From: Leucocoprinus leucothites
Taxonomy: Eukaryota > Basidiomycota > Agaricomycetes > Agaricales > Agaricaceae
DNA: 64,000 nt
Assembly (NCBI GenBank): GCA_013368445.1
Contig: JAACJO010000003.1
Coordinates: 868,001-932,000, forward strand
Direction: 5' to 3'
Part shown: positions 52,099-62,757 of the stretch, piece by piece
Position numbering within the stretch: the stretch's first letter is position 1
Layout of the letters: each line of letters begins with the position of its first letter
The notes under the pieces: model-generated
The model's input: the letters and a program-made list of their open reading frames with translations, nothing else
What the model was told of the DNA's origin: nothing
Databases searched by the model: none
Made by a program: the position numbers and the translations under genes

Positions 52099-52460
52099 TG
52101 TTAGAGGAGGGTAATCCAACTAGACTTGGTCATCTTGGGTAAGTCAGCCATCTTGGCCATGTTTGGTCTTCTCAGGAGTCTTGGGGTCCTCAGCAATCCT
52201 GGCCTCCTCAGCCATTGACTATTGTTAGTATTATCTATGTATATCTGTTTATTTGTTTGTATAGTACTATGTGTGTTTGGATGTCTTTAGGTACTGTACA
52301 GTTGGTCTGTACATTATTGTATATAGTTATGAACATGGCAAGGTTATTACCTTGTTGTGTTCCACCTTGAATACATCATCCCTTACCTGGGATCTTTAGG
52401 TCCACAGACTTATTCCCTAGTGCCAACAGATCATTGCCATAGACCATGTTTATTCTAACA
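52099..52460 (+). repeat. Solo LTR, 362 bp family
   Basis: TGTTAGAGGAGGG...TATTCTAACA with 6 bp terminal inverses, flanked by TCTGC (52094-52098 and 52461-52465). It has no relative elsewhere in the window. It interrupts the LINE-A 3' UTR within CTTTCTGCATG. Strand is not certain; I list it as written. Confidence 0.9.
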
Positions 52461-52548
52461 TCTGCATGTTGTAGTGGTTGGGCACAGACTGCTATTGCAC
52501 ACCACATTATAAATTCATTGATTTTTTTAAAAAACAAAAAAAAAAAAA

Positions 52549-52660
52549 GGGAGACAAATACATACAGTCAGAGATGTGTTGTGGGGTGGTGCAAATATCA
52601 CTCGTGTAGTAAGGGATGTCCAGGATCTTGAGGTAAGATCTGGACCTAGAGTGCTTAGTC
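52549..52660 (-). pseudogene. LINE-A ORF1 fragment (RRM-like core)
   Basis: Minus strand SRSYLKILDIPYYTSDICTT then PQHISDCMYLSP, closest to the copy at 54750-55541. Only 110 bp survive between the LINE-A tail at 52548 and the region upstream of the five-exon gene. Confidence 0.7.
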
Positions 52661-52807
52661 CCTCCCTGGCTGCAATTTTTATGTGTGCTGGATTTCCTGC
52701 CCATTTGTCCTTCTGCACTCATTAGCATTATTGCTGGAATCTGCTTGGAGTCCAAGTGGATGCCTTCGCGAACACTCTCATTCCCTATTGGCAGAGGTGG
52801 GCTTGGA

Positions 52808-52815
52808 TATAAAAG
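52808..52815 (+). promoter_or_regulatory. TATA box candidate
   Basis: TATAAAAG lies 80 bases upstream of the ATG at 52895, followed by a C/T-rich stretch (TTGCACTTTCTCTCATTC) typical of fungal transcription starts. The 52661-52894 region holds no other gene. Confidence 0.55.
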
Positions 52816-53811
52816 CCTTATTTTTCATTGCACTTTCTCTCATTCTTGAAACCTCAGCTCCAAGACACAGTCTGCTCAATGCTCTTGCTCCAACATGTCT
52901 TCTGAGTTTACTGACGAAACCAAAAATGCTTACATCAAGTTGACAGACACGATTTCGAATGTCTTTCATCATTGTCAACACTTTGTGTCCAACCAGACTA
53001 CTAAAGGATCTGTCAAAACAGCTGTTGATGGCCTTGCTGAACCCATGGTTTGTTTCCGCGAACATTACTTATTCATTATTGCTGATGTCTATTGTTTAAA
53101 GGAATCTTTCTTGAACTGCCTCAAAACCAATGCTGCTGCCTTTGCGAACGATGATTCTGTTCGTGTTGTCAAAAAGGATAAACATGCTTATGACAAGTTC
53201 AAACAAGATGTTGATCCCACTTATGGTTTTCCTCCCGTTTATGGTCAGCTGAGGCAGTTCCTTAATCAACTTGATAAGGTCAATGCCAAAGCTAGTGATA
53301 CTGCCAGCTCTACCAGCAACTCTAGCCAAGACCCTCCCCCTGGTGGAGCCAGTGCAGTCACTGAGTCTGGTACTGCCACCACTGAGGCACCTCCCAAAAA
53401 GGTGGGTTTTGTCTTTCGCTAATGTGCCTTCTCAAAAACTGAACTGAATCATGGGTTCACTGGCAGCGTTGACACACTAAGCCAATCTCCCTGGAATATG
53501 TAAACTCTTCCACAGACAAAGAGGAAGACAAAGTGGAAATTACCAATCACTGCAGTGCTGCTGGTAACATTCTTCGTAGTGTCACTCCTCAACCCACTAC
53601 TCAGCCAGTGAGTCTCTTCTTTTCATTTCGTTTCGTAAATGGCTTCTTACTATCCTCAAGGGCTTTATGCAGGTTGACAAGGAAATTGTTCATTATACAC
53701 CTGCAGTACCTGTGAGTTATCCTTTTCGTGAAAGCTTGTTTCCTATCTGATCTCTTCTTTGTAGGAAGCTCAAGTAGTCAATCTTTTTTTTTTTTTTTTT
53801 TTTTAAATCAG

Positions 53812-53830
53812 TGGACCCCGGAGGGGTCCA
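53812..53830 (-). other. LINE-A 3'-terminal hairpin, covariant form
   Basis: Stem TGGACCCC / GGGGTCCA, 8 bp, perfect. Compared with the reference both outer pairs changed on both sides (G:C to T:A and C:G to G:C), so pairing rather than sequence is conserved. Confidence 0.7.
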
Positions 53831-54101
53831 AATTTATAACACAGTGTGCGATAGCAGTCCGCACCCAACTATCTACTACAGGGAACCGATACCGCTACCA
53901 ACTACACAAGAGTAAACAACTGGGAATATATATAAGAGTCCTGTCCGAGACAATATGCAAATCGACAACAGAAGGGGGCTAGGCATGTAATGAAATACAA
54001 AGAGGTGAGACATATACCGATATCACTGCATCTGATGGCAGGCCTTGTGGTTGGTGAGAGCCCATTCGGCGACTGGCAATGGATGGGGGACAATGCATTG
54101 A

Positions 54102-54395
54102 AACTGGGGCCACACTACCACCACCTGTCGCAACCATGCGCTCAGGTGCTCACAATGTGGTGGGCCACATCAGTCCGAGAATCACCGCACCACCTCCTCC
54201 TGCTGTAAGGGATTGCCGAAGGCCAACCCTCCCATCCAGCCCACACCCGCCGGGGAACCCTGTCCCCATATCAAGTGCATCAATTGCGGCAAGGAACATG
54301 CTGCTACTAACTGCAAGTGCATGTTCTGGCACCACCGGTTTGATCGGGATTGGCTGCAAAGTCATTCTGGTTCTGCTGGTCGGCCCCGGGCCTAG
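54102..54395 (+). pseudogene. LINE-A ORF1 knuckle end
   Basis: Encodes CNHALRCSQCGGPHQSENHR-type sequence, then KANPPIQPTPAGEPCPHIKC, knuckle CINCGKEHAATNCKC and FWHHRFDRDWLQSHSGSAGR, stop TAG at 54393. The last part (54213-54395) is open; the start is lost by truncation and one frame change occurs near 54210. Confidence 0.75.
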
Positions 54396-54681
54396 GGGGA
54401 GCTCCCTAGTGTCAATGCATCGTCCCCCATCCTTCGCCGGTCGCCAGATGGGCTCCCACCAACCACAAGGCCTGCTGTCAGATGCAGTGATATCAGTAAA
54501 TGTCTCACTTCTTTGTATTTCGTTACATGCCTAGCCCCCTTCTGCTGTTGATTCACGTATTGTCTCGGACAGGACTTTTATATATTCCCGGTTGTTTACT
54601 CTTGCGTAGTCGGTAGTGGTATCGGTTCCCTGTAGTAGATAGTTGGGCGTGGACTGCTATCGTGCACTGCGTTATAAATTG

Positions 54682-54700
54682 GCGACCCCTCTGGGGTCGC
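54682..54700 (+). other. LINE-A 3'-terminal hairpin
   Basis: Stem GCGACCCC / GGGGTCGC with loop TCT, eight bases before the A tract; same stem as 32889-32907 with a different loop. Confidence 0.65.
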
Positions 54701-54749
54701 ACTTGATTAAAAAAAAAAAAAAAAATGCATTGACACTAGGGAGCTCCCC

Positions 54750-56644
54750 CTAGGCCCGGGGCTGACCAGCAGAACCAGAATGACTTTGCAGCCAATCCTG
54801 ATCAAACTGGTGGCACCAGAATGTGCACTTGTGGTCAGTAGCAGCATGTTCCTTGCCGCAATTGACGCACTTGATATGGGGACAGGGTTCCCTGGCGGGT
54901 GTGGGCTGGATGGGGGGGTTGGCCTTAGGTGATCCCTTACAGCAGGAGGAGGTGGTCCAGTGATTCTCGGACTGATGTGGCCCACCGCATTGTGAGCACC
55001 TGAGCGCATGGTTGCAACAGGTGGTGGTAGTGTGGCCCCATCGCCAGCATTGTTGACACTGGAGGGTCCCGGGGTGAGCACGTGCAGCCTTGATCATGGA
55101 CTGTACGCCGTTGAAGTTGAGGTATTTGCCGACCAGGCACTTGGTGTTAGCACCGGACTGGGAATCCCAAAGGTCAACCCAAACGGTGGCGGTGTCGGCT
55201 TTGGCGGAGTTGCGCATGATGCACATGGAGGATACATTAACGAATGTCTCCTTGAAGGGAGACAGACGCATACGGTCAGTGACGTGTTGTGGAGTGGTGC
55301 GAATGCCACTTGTGTAGTAAGGGACGTCCAGGATCTTAAGGTAAGACCTGGACCTGGGGCACTTGGTCTTCAGTTCAAACGGGGCAGTGAAGGCTGAAGA
55401 GAGGGAGGATTTGATCACTGATGCATCAGCATTGGTGGCGACGGAGTTGGTGTACAACGAGATGGTGTCATATGCCCGAGCAATGTTCTCGACGCGAAGT
55501 GAGCTCTTTGCGCAAGTGAGGGAATCGTTGAGAAGGTGCATGGCCTTGTGGTGGAGGTAGGTGATATCACCGGCACTGCCAGTGAAATCGAGGAAGAGTT
55601 GGCGTCAGGTGGGACCCAACGTGGTCATGCGGGGCTTCTTTGCAGAAGGCGCATCAGTGAGAGCAGCCTGATGCATCGCAGCGACGCAATCGGGCTTGAG
55701 GGTGGGGTGGGACTGGGCTAGCTTGATAAGCACTGCCGCAGATGCCAGGGTATCAGCTACCTCAGCAAACGACTTCTTAGCTGCTGAGAGTGGGATGGGC
55801 ACTCGCCAGGCTTGGCTGTCAGACCTAGCCTTAGGAGCAGGGGGTGCTTGTATGGGCGCTTTGCCACTAGCGCAGGCCTTTGCAGGCGCCGGCTTGGGCG
55901 GTAGGGAGGGACGGGCCGGGGTGGGCCGACAATCCAAGGGCGTTTGTTTGGGCGCTTTAGGGGAGCCCATGGCAATGTCACGTGGTTCCGCTTTGTCAGC
56001 AGATCCATGGATTGCCTCATGGGTGACGCACGTACAATTAGGGTAGGCCTCTTCAACTCTGGTGGCACAGTCCCGAATGAAATCTGCAAATGTGGCCCAT
56101 CCCTGGGCTCGCATTTGCTCGTTGATGAGGGCCATGTCGCCTTGGCCGAGTTGAAAACTTCTGCAACCAGCCCAACAAGAGTTGGGATGATCACGGCAGT
56201 GGTAGCCTCTGGAAGAGGGCCTGAGGGAATGCTCCCAATAAAGCAGGAGAAGAAATGGATCCCAGCAAGAGCCCGGGTCTCAACAGACTCCTCAGTTGAC
56301 CTGGAGGAGACAGCAGATGGTGGTGCTGGGGGGGGAAGATCCTTCACAGGGTAGAATGTCTGTCCACCAGCAGTGATGGGTTTGGGGGACAGCGATGGAA
56401 CATCAGCCAAGGGAGTGACTGCCATCCGCGACAGAACATCAGTGGCAGGCAGGGAAGAAGGTCCAGGCAACGAAACGTCAGCCTGGGGAGGTCCAAAGAA
56501 CCCATGAACGTTGTGGGGGTTATCATAGGGGTCGAGATGTTCATCCTCAGACATCTCGGCAATGTTGAGCTCGTCGGCGGAGGCTTCGGTGGACTCGGTT
56601 GTTTGGTGGGGAGGCTTGTTAGACTTAGATTTACATCTGCCCAT
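54750..56644 (-). pseudogene. LINE-A ORF1 protein, subfamily with YYTSG core
   Basis: ATG at 56644 opens MGRCKSKSNKPP, then MSEDEHLDPYDNPHNVHGFF, TTAVIIPTLVGLVAEVFN (the block also found in the chimeric ORF), a frameshift near 56140, EQMRAQGWATFADFIRDCAT, HGSADKAEPRDIAMGSPKAPK, SFAEVADTLASAAVLIKLAQ, and a stop near 55606. The last frame (55541-54750) has SYLKILDVPYYTSGIRTTP, VWVDLWDSQSGANTKCLVG and knuckles CQQCWRWGHTTTTC, CSQCGGPHQSENH and CVNCGKEHAATDHKC. Two lesions only. Confidence 0.82.
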
Positions 56645-57168
56645 GTAGCTACAAGTAGACGCAGTAGTATTGAACTCTAATCGTAACACACCAACTAAGA
56701 GATGGTGGTGGTAAGAGGTCAAGAAGGGATGCTCAAGTAGTCAATTGTGCCCAGACTGTGCATATTCCCTATGCTTTTGTTCCTGGCCTAGATATTCACA
56801 GCAGGGCTTATGCTTGTGCTGTGCAGCTCACTACTCCTGGCCCTGCCAATGAGATCTATCCTACCCAAGCCCTGTTGGCCAAGGTACGTCCACTGCTAAT
56901 CTGTTTTTCTTTTTTGTGAGCTAATATTCTTGCATTAGCTAACTCTCTTTTTGACACTATGAGTGGTTTCACGACTCAAGCCATTGAGTTCCAAACCTCT
57001 ATTCTGCAGACTTGTTCTCACAAAGTCATTCAGATGGGTTTAGCTAACTCAACCTCTCAAGTGTTGCATTCCATTGCCTCTCTCGAGAGTGCTACTTGGC
57101 AATATCAAGTTGCTATGGCTGAGCACAATCGCCTCACTAACATTTACAATGTTGTGACCCATGCTTAA

Positions 57169-57311
57169 CCTATTGTAGTCTTCCATTTACTTGGTAGTCA
57201 GCTCTTGTTATGAATGGTCTTTTAGACACAGTTTTTGTTACACTTAGCTCTGTGTAGTCATTTTGCAATCTAATACCTCTGACTCCCAACCTTTTGCAAA
57301 TGCGAAATTGG
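57169..57311. other. Gap between five-exon gene and gypsy
   Basis: 143 bp of AT-rich sequence between the stop of exon 5 (57168) and the gypsy integrase stop (57312), which converge. I see no LTR end, polypurine tract or ORF that I could assign. Confidence 0.5.
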
Positions 57312-58436
57312 TCAAGTATCACTTTCATTATCCAATTCGACGGCTTCTACTTCTGTGTCTTCCAACAGTTTCAGACCTTCATGAGAGGTGTCAAGCAAGT
57401 CTTTGACTTTTTCACTAAACTTGATGTGCCTCCTCACTAGGTAAGGTATGACCCTGAATGCCACGACCTTGTTTTGCCATACTGACCCATCCAGTTCTGC
57501 TAATATGAATGTGCCCCCTTTCAGTTTCTTAATAACCACCATGGGTCCTAGATAGTGAGGCTTCATCTTTCTATTGGCAGAGCTTTCTATTGCAGAGTTC
57601 TTCACTAGTACCAAACTGCCAGGTACTAGGTTGAATTCTTTAATTTTATGCTTAAAGTCACTTTCGAGCTGTAAAGCCCTCCTTATCTTTTCCTTGTTTG
57701 TTCACAAACACATTTCTTCTACATGTGAAACATGCTTTGTGAGTGCTTGGGCTCTAAGTCCTATTAGGTCCATAGTAGAGACCATCCTATTAGGATATTT
57801 GACTAGCCATGTTGCTTCAATAACATCTAATGGCAAAGTTGGATGGGCGCCCATTACCATAAAGTAAGGTGAACACCCTGTCCCTTTTCTAATAGTGATC
57901 CTATTAGCCCACATTACATGGTGTAGTGACCAATACCATTTCTTTACTTCGCCACCAGTTGCTTTAAATAACATTTGTCTAAGGTCCCAATGTGGTCTTT
58001 CTATAGTGCCATTGGCTTGTGAATTGTAAGGAGAAATTGTGACTCCTTTAATTCCATATTTTTCCGTGAGCCATCCAACTGCTTTCTTGAAAGGGGAACC
58101 ATTGTCTGTTACAATTTTGACTAGACTTCCCCACCTGCATATTATATCCTCAAAAAGCCATTGACCGATAGTCTTAGCATTTTCTTGTCTGAGTGCCCGT
58201 GCCTCCATCCAACTCGAGAGTGCACATCTGCCATGTATGATATAGCTACACCCATTCAATGGCAGAGTCATGTGTACTGTGTCTGCATGTAGTACTTGAA
58301 ATATTGAAGGTGTGTGTGTCACTACAGGTGGCATTTCAAGAGCCATCTTTTGGTGTACTTGGCAAAGGTGGCATGACTTGACATACCAAGTAGTGTCCTC
58401 TTCTATCTCCGGCCACCAAAACCTTTGTTGCAGTAA
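57312..58436 (-). pseudogene. Gypsy integrase core and C-terminal domain
   Basis: Zinc-binding part ends CHLCQVHQK at about 58350. Core: LHADTVHM (first Asp), KIVTDNGSPFKKAV (second Asp), SPYNSQANGTIERPHWDLRQ (Glu). The frame breaks at about 57702, then 57614-57312 gives the C-terminal domain: KMKPHYLGPMVVIKKLKGGT and FILAELDGSVWQNKV. The element's cDNA would be joined to the genome by this enzyme; the stops prevent that. The block order is that of gypsy integrases of mushroom-forming fungi. Confidence 0.83.
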
Positions 58437-59189
58437 TCAAGCAGTAGCAAAAGCTCCCCTGTGTCCCAGGTCATTATGACATGCCTTCAACATTTTCATT
58501 CTGTGTTCTATTAGTATCACTAATTGTGGATACTGATGGCTACCAGTTTTTCTATAGAGTTTACCATCAGATTCATCTAACCAGAAATGTAATACTCCCC
58601 TCATGAACTTTGCTTCTTCGCTAGTCATTGAAGTCAGGTCACCTTTTTCTGGCTTATTAGCTAAGTAGTCCCTTATCTTGTTGAGATGATTATCGAGCCT
58701 GAGTGCATGCTCTGAGCACCTATTCTTATAAGTGACTACATCATCTTCTAGTTCGTTGTCTTCATCTTCATTCGTGAACGTCTCTTCCTCGTTACCCTCT
58801 CTTTCCAAGTTAGTTGTGGCTTCGAGAAAGACCTTAACTGGATCCAGACACTTATTGTCCTTACTCCATTCTATCCTTTTTGCTAAGTTGTGTTTGGCAG
58901 CTTCTTGAATGGTCTCATAGATAGGCTCATTGCTCATTACTGACAAGTAATATCCTTCACGAGTATCAATTTCATCATAGAAGCTTTTGAGAGAGAGTGG
59001 GTCTTCATCGTTAGGGTCATCTTTGATTACTGTGATGTCCCCCCTATCATCATCTGGTCCCTCATCAAAAGCATCCTCTACTGGGTCGCCGGGGTACCAC
59101 TTCCTTCATAAAAGTCCATCTGGTCCAAAGGTCTTTCCTTTCTTATGTACTAACTCGAAAAAGAAGTTTGTTCTAATATAATCTACCCA
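58437..59189 (-). pseudogene. Gypsy RNase H to integrase linker
   Basis: Begins WVDYIRTNFFFELVHKKGKT after a TGA at 59190-59192. A TGA at 59106-59108 follows DGLL. An acidic linker follows (EDAFDEGPDDD, FTNEDEDNELEDDVV), then the integrase N-terminal zinc-binding start HNDLGHRGAFATA and TGA at 58437-58439. All three stops can be read as CGA (Arg) to TGA changes. Confidence 0.78.
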
Positions 59190-60633
59190 TCAGTTAATAG
59201 TGGCATTAGGCATCTTTCCCAGATTATTTAACATGCCCATTAGATACTTAGCATCTGTTTCCACTATCAGGTTTCTACACCCTGTCAATAAATATGTTTC
59301 TGCTTGCAATGCTCTTAACAGGCTGCACAATTCGTGTTTTGGCTGAGAGTAATGTTGTTGTCGCAGATCCATCAGTAGCAAATTGAACTTAACATAATGA
59401 ATTTTCTTTAGGTCTTCTTTGTTGCACTGATAGATATAGTAGCCTACCGCATACCACAAAGTGTCTACTGCTAACACAATAGGCTGTGTACTAGGGAACT
59501 TAGGATTCCTAGTGTGTACACATGCTTGAATCAGGTTCTTGAGACAATCCTGCACTTCCTGTTGAATCGGTCCCCATTCAAATATAACATCTTTCTTGAC
59601 AACTTCATATAATGGAGCCGCTACTGTCACAAAGTTCAGTATATGATTGCGGCATTGGACTGCAGTTCTGAGAAAGGCCCTTACATCAGTGGTGTCCTCA
59701 CAGGGACCCCATCTCATGATCTTTCCAATAGTATCTGCAGTAGGTTTCCTTCCTTTATATGAGCAGTCAAACCCCACTATTGTGATGTGATCTGCACACA
59801 TAGTGGTTTTTGGTCCTGAGAAGGTACCACCTGCATACTTCATTCTCTGTAGTATTCTATTTACATTCTCAAAATGTTCTATTACAAATCTTCTAATGCC
59901 AGCATTTTTGCTAATAACTTCATAAGTTCCATCAGGTCTTTCATACTTAGTGGCTGGTCCTCTCATTGGTACATCATCAATATAAGGCATGGTATACTCT
60001 GGGATTTCTTTGTGAAGTATGTAAGTCACATCATCATGAAAGATTGGCACTGAGTTAGTCCAGCCCATTGGTAATGTTACTAGTCTGAGCGCCCTGAACA
60101 GAGTCTGGAATGTAGTGAGGTCTCGCAAAGACTTGGATAAGACTCGTTCGTCATAACCTACATACAAATCCAAAATCCCATTACATGCTCGCCCTGCGAA
60201 ATGCATAGCTAGTTCCTCTGTAGCCAGGGGTAAACCTGAGTGAGCGATGGTCACCTTATTTAAAGGTTCCAAGCTGTGCACAAGTCTTAGACTTTTGCCA
60301 TCTTTTTTTAATGACACAGAACCATCGCGAATGATATGACAAGTTTGAGGGTTCATATACACCAGCGTCTATCTTTCTTTTAATCATCTTGCAGACTTCA
60401 TCATAAATTCCTGGGGGTATTCTAAATAATCTCTCAACCCAAGGTGTATGGGCAACTGTTGGAATATCTATAGGAGGGAAATATTCCTCCTTAAATTTAC
60501 CATGTTCAGTATCATCCCAAGCAAAGGCTTCATTGTGTTCTGCTATCATTCAATGCATTAGCTTTTGCTCCTCAGGCCATAAGAAGTCCTCATTATGCTT
60601 TAAATCCATCTTATCTTTTCTTTCGAGAGTGTA
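59190..60633 (-). pseudogene. Gypsy reverse transcriptase and RNase H
   Basis: Frame 1 (60549-60256) has EAFAWDDTEHGKFKEEYFPP and SYHSRWFCVIKK; a frameshift in an A/T run near 60305 leads to frame 2 (60362-59190). That frame has RLVHSLEPLNKVTIAHSGLP, DLYVGYDER, LPMGWTNSVPIFHDDVTYIL, MPYIDDVPMRGP (YIDD, RT active site), VGFDCSYKGRKPTADTIGKI and the RNase H blocks VLAVDTLWYAVGYYIYQCN and LIVETDAKYLMGML. The enzyme copies element RNA into DNA. The copy is dead through one frameshift and flanking stops. Confidence 0.85.
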
Positions 60634-61164
60634 TCAACCTTTGGGTTGAAAGTCTGGCAGTTGCATAGGTAGTATAGGCAATTCTGCTAAAGGGTCACCT
60701 GTTATTTTGCAAATGATCCTAAAGTGTTCTGGGAGCTCCCCTAATACAGGTTTCACTTTCAATGCTACTGGCTTATACTTTTTCATGAAACAAAGTGCTG
60801 GATCCTCTGAAGCAGGCTCTTCATTTACTGCAACTACTGTCCTTGAGGTCCGTCTACTAGGCATTAGCTCTTGTATGAACTGAGTAAACAGTGCCTTTTC
60901 AGATGCTTTTGAGTGCTCTGGTCCTTTTGCTAAAAATAGTAGTTGGATCTCATCTTCCGCTAAGTTGTTTATTTCTAATGGTAATACTTCAGCAATGTAT
61001 GGGTTTCCATCTTCATCTAAGTCTATTATACAGGGAACCTCTCTTCTGGGGATGGACTTGAAGTCATTGAGGCTCACTGAAAATTTACCCTAACTGCCTG
61101 AGGCAACTGTCCTTTCTGATAGGTTGGTAGTGTTGCTTTGAGTTTCAAGTTAGGGCAAGTTATA
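60634..61164 (-). pseudogene. Gypsy protease to RT linker
   Basis: Starts at the Tc1-c edge with TCPNLKLKATLPTYQKGQLP, a segment that follows the protease in this group, then a stop near 61073. It goes on with MSLNDFKSIPRREVPCIIDL and an acidic region to MQLPDFQPKG and TGA at 60634-60636. The sequence beyond that stop (YTLERKDKMDLKHNEDFLWP) continues without a gap into the RT part. Confidence 0.75.
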
Positions 61165-62757
61165 CAGTGGCTCAAAAAACTGTCCCAATATTTTCGCATT
61201 TTGGACATATTTGCTAATACCAGGGCAGATATATAGCCTAGCATCCTGAAAATATTCACACAGGTACCTTGACATATTGGGCGCATATATTCCCATGATC
61301 ACATGACCTTGTCCATCAATGAATTAATAATGAATTATCGAAAATATCTACTCATTGGGACAGTTTTTTGACCCTCTGTTATCTACCTACTCAATACTTT
61401 GTATGACCTCCTCTTGCCCTGATAACTGCCTCAATCCTTCTGGGCATGCTTTCTATCAGCCTTTGGCACCTTTCTGCTGGAATCTTATTCCACTCCTCTA
61501 CTAGCCTCTCCCACAATTCAAATACTCCCTTGGGTGGTCTTTCATATGCCTTCAGCTGGTCCTTCAGGTAGGTCCAGAGGTGTTCAATGGGATTTAGGTC
61601 AGGGGATTGTGCAGGCCATGGTAGAACTTGAATGTTGTTGTCCACAAACCATTGTTGTCCCAGTTTTGAGGTGTGTTTTGGGTCATTATCCTGCTGGAAT
61701 ATCCTCTCCTCCTCCTCCATCTCCAACTTTTCAAAGCTTTCCACCACCCCATTGTCCAAAATCTCGCAGTATTGCACTGCATCCATATTCCCTTGAACCT
61801 CTATCAGCTTTCCTACCCCATTCCACCCCATACACCCCCACACCATCATGTTACCACCTCCTCCATGTTTGACAGTAGGGAGAGTGGTCCTATCTGACAG
61901 TGGTTCCCCCCTCTCCTTCCAGGTATACACCTTTCCATCTGACCCAATCCTGTTGATCTTTGTTTCATCTGTCCACAACACCCTCTTCCAGTCCTCCACT
62001 GTCCAATTCCTATGTTCATGTGCAAAGTCAAGGCGTTCCTCACGATGTCGCTTTTTGAGTAGAGGTCGTTTGATCGTGGTTACAGAGCAAAATCCATTAT
62101 CCTGAAGGGTATTTCTGACAGTTTGGGGTGTGACAGGGTCAGACAGAGTAGAGTTAATGAAAGTTGTAGCCTGGACAGCATTATCTAGCTTTCCAGAGGT
62201 TATTTGGTGAATTATTGCTTTTTTATCACGAGGAGAAAGCTTGGAAGGACATCCTCCCTTGTTGTTTTCCTTGTCCCCATCAACTTCTTTCTTGATCCTC
62301 CCAACAGTAGACTTTCCTAGACCAGTTTTATGTTCAATCTGGCACAAGGAATAGCCATCTTTGAGAAGAGAAGTGACTTGGGAGTATTGGGTAGAGGAGA
62401 TAGCTTTCATGATGTAGTGGCAGGAAGAAAGACAGTTGTAGCCATCTCAACATGTCAACCAAGGTCACATGATCTTGTTTATTACTCCCACGCCTGCCCT
62501 GATGCTCCCCTGGCATGTTACAAGGTAGATACTGGGAGGCTGACAGGGGGTCAAAAAACTGTCCCAATGAGTAGATATTTTTGATAATTCATTATTAATT
62601 CATTGATGGACAAGGTCATGTGATCATGGGAATATATGCTCCCAATATGTCAAGGTACCTGTGTGAATATTTTCAGGATGCTAGGCCATATATCTGCCCT
62701 GGTATTAGCAAATATGTCCAAAATGCGAAAACATTGGGACAGTTTTTTGAGCCACTG
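61165..62757 (-). mobile_element. Tc1-c, complete Tc1 element
   Basis: 1593 bp, CAGTGGCTC at 61165 to GAGCCACTG at 62757, TA at 61163-61164 and 62758-62759. It lies in the gypsy gene just after protease; joining the flanks gives a continuous protein across the site. It is the same length as Tc1-b. The terminal repeats have the same fold-back layout. Confidence 0.95.
61391..62410 (-). CDS. Tc1 transposase (DD34E), Tc1-c
   Basis: 339 residues, no stop. N-terminal DNA-binding region KTGLGKSTVGRIKKEVDGDK; catalytic WTDETKIN, FQQDNDPKHTS and SPDLNPIEHLW. It differs from Tc1-b at about a dozen positions, mainly around residues 68-120 (DKK for DRK, IKRPLLKKRHREERLDF for IKQPLLKKQYCKEHLDF). Several of those differences keep Arg and CpG here, so this copy is probably nearest the ancestral, undecayed protein. 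Element ends are intact. Confidence 0.93.
   Translation of the reverse strand: MKAISSTQYSQVTSLLKDGYSLCQIEHKTGLGKSTVGRIKKEVDGDKENNKGGCPSKLSPRDKKAIIHQITSGKLDNAVQATTFINSTLSDPVTPQTVRNTLQDNGFCSVTTIKRPLLKKRHREERLDFAHEHRNWTVEDWKRVLWTDETKINRIGSDGKVYTWKERGEPLSDRTTLPTVKHGGGGNMMVWGCMGWNGVGKLIEVQGNMDAVQYCEILDNGVVESFEKLEMEEEERIFQQDNDPKHTSKLGQQWFVDNNIQVLPWPAQSPDLNPIEHLWTYLKDQLKAYERPPKGVFELWERLVEEWNKIPAERCQRLIESMPRRIEAVIRARGGHTKY

Larger units (their letters stand above)
47578..52548 (+). mobile_element. Old LINE-A copy carrying three later insertions
   Basis: A 5'-truncated LINE-A split into four parts (47578-48423, 51372-51450, 51799-52098, 52461-52548). The inserts are LINE-B minus (48424-51371), LINE-B plus 3' end (51451-51798) and a 362 bp solo LTR (52099-52460). 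The 3' UTR matches the hairpin subfamily until ATTATAAATT, but the tail then reads CATTGATTT as in LINE-B, without the hairpin. An A tract ends at 52548. Confidence 0.88.
54102..54723 (+). mobile_element. 5'-truncated LINE-A inserted in LINE-A 3' UTR
   Basis: Starts inside the ORF1 knuckle region and ends in an A tract at about 54709-54725. Flanked by AATGCATTGA (54092-54101 and 54724-54733). Its own 3' UTR is the same subfamily as the host copy, so the locus holds two 3' ends in opposite orientation. Terminal hairpin at 54682-54700. Confidence 0.88.
53783..56730 (-). mobile_element. Full-length LINE-A in exon 4, with nested LINE-A
   Basis: Minus-strand LINE-A from the 5' motif CATCCCTTCTTGACC (about 56730) to poly(T) at 53784. 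Flanked by GCTCAAGTAGTCAAT (53768-53782 and 56731-56745). Minus the nested piece (54102-54723) it is about 2.3 kb, the family length. It has a terminal hairpin and only ORF1. Confidence 0.93.
52895..57168 (+). pseudogene. Unrecognised five-exon gene split by a LINE-A
   Basis: I do not recognise it. Exon 1 (52895-53401) encodes MSSEFTDETKNAYIKLTDTI, a roughly 130-residue helical region with AVDGLAEPMVCFREHYLFII, and a Ser/Thr/Pro-rich tail. Introns inferred from GT-AG: 53402-53515, 53608-53672, 53712-53764 and 56884-56938. Exons 2-4 join in one frame: KVEITNHCSAAGNILRSVTP, VDKEIVHYTPAVP, EAQVVNCAQTVHIPYAFVPG. Exon 5 (56939-57168) gives SGFTTQAIEFQTSILQTC...VVTHA. Joins 1-2 and 4-5 need a 4-base donor shift to stay in frame. 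A full LINE-A (53783-56730) with duplication GCTCAAGTAGTCAAT sits in exon 4. It could be a host gene or an accessory ORF of the neighbouring gypsy. Confidence 0.6.

Noticed and set aside
52895..53401. Exon 1 of the five-exon gene as a gypsy gag
   Set aside because: It is on the opposite strand to the gypsy, has introns downstream, lacks a knuckle, and the gypsy has its own gag at 63437-64000.
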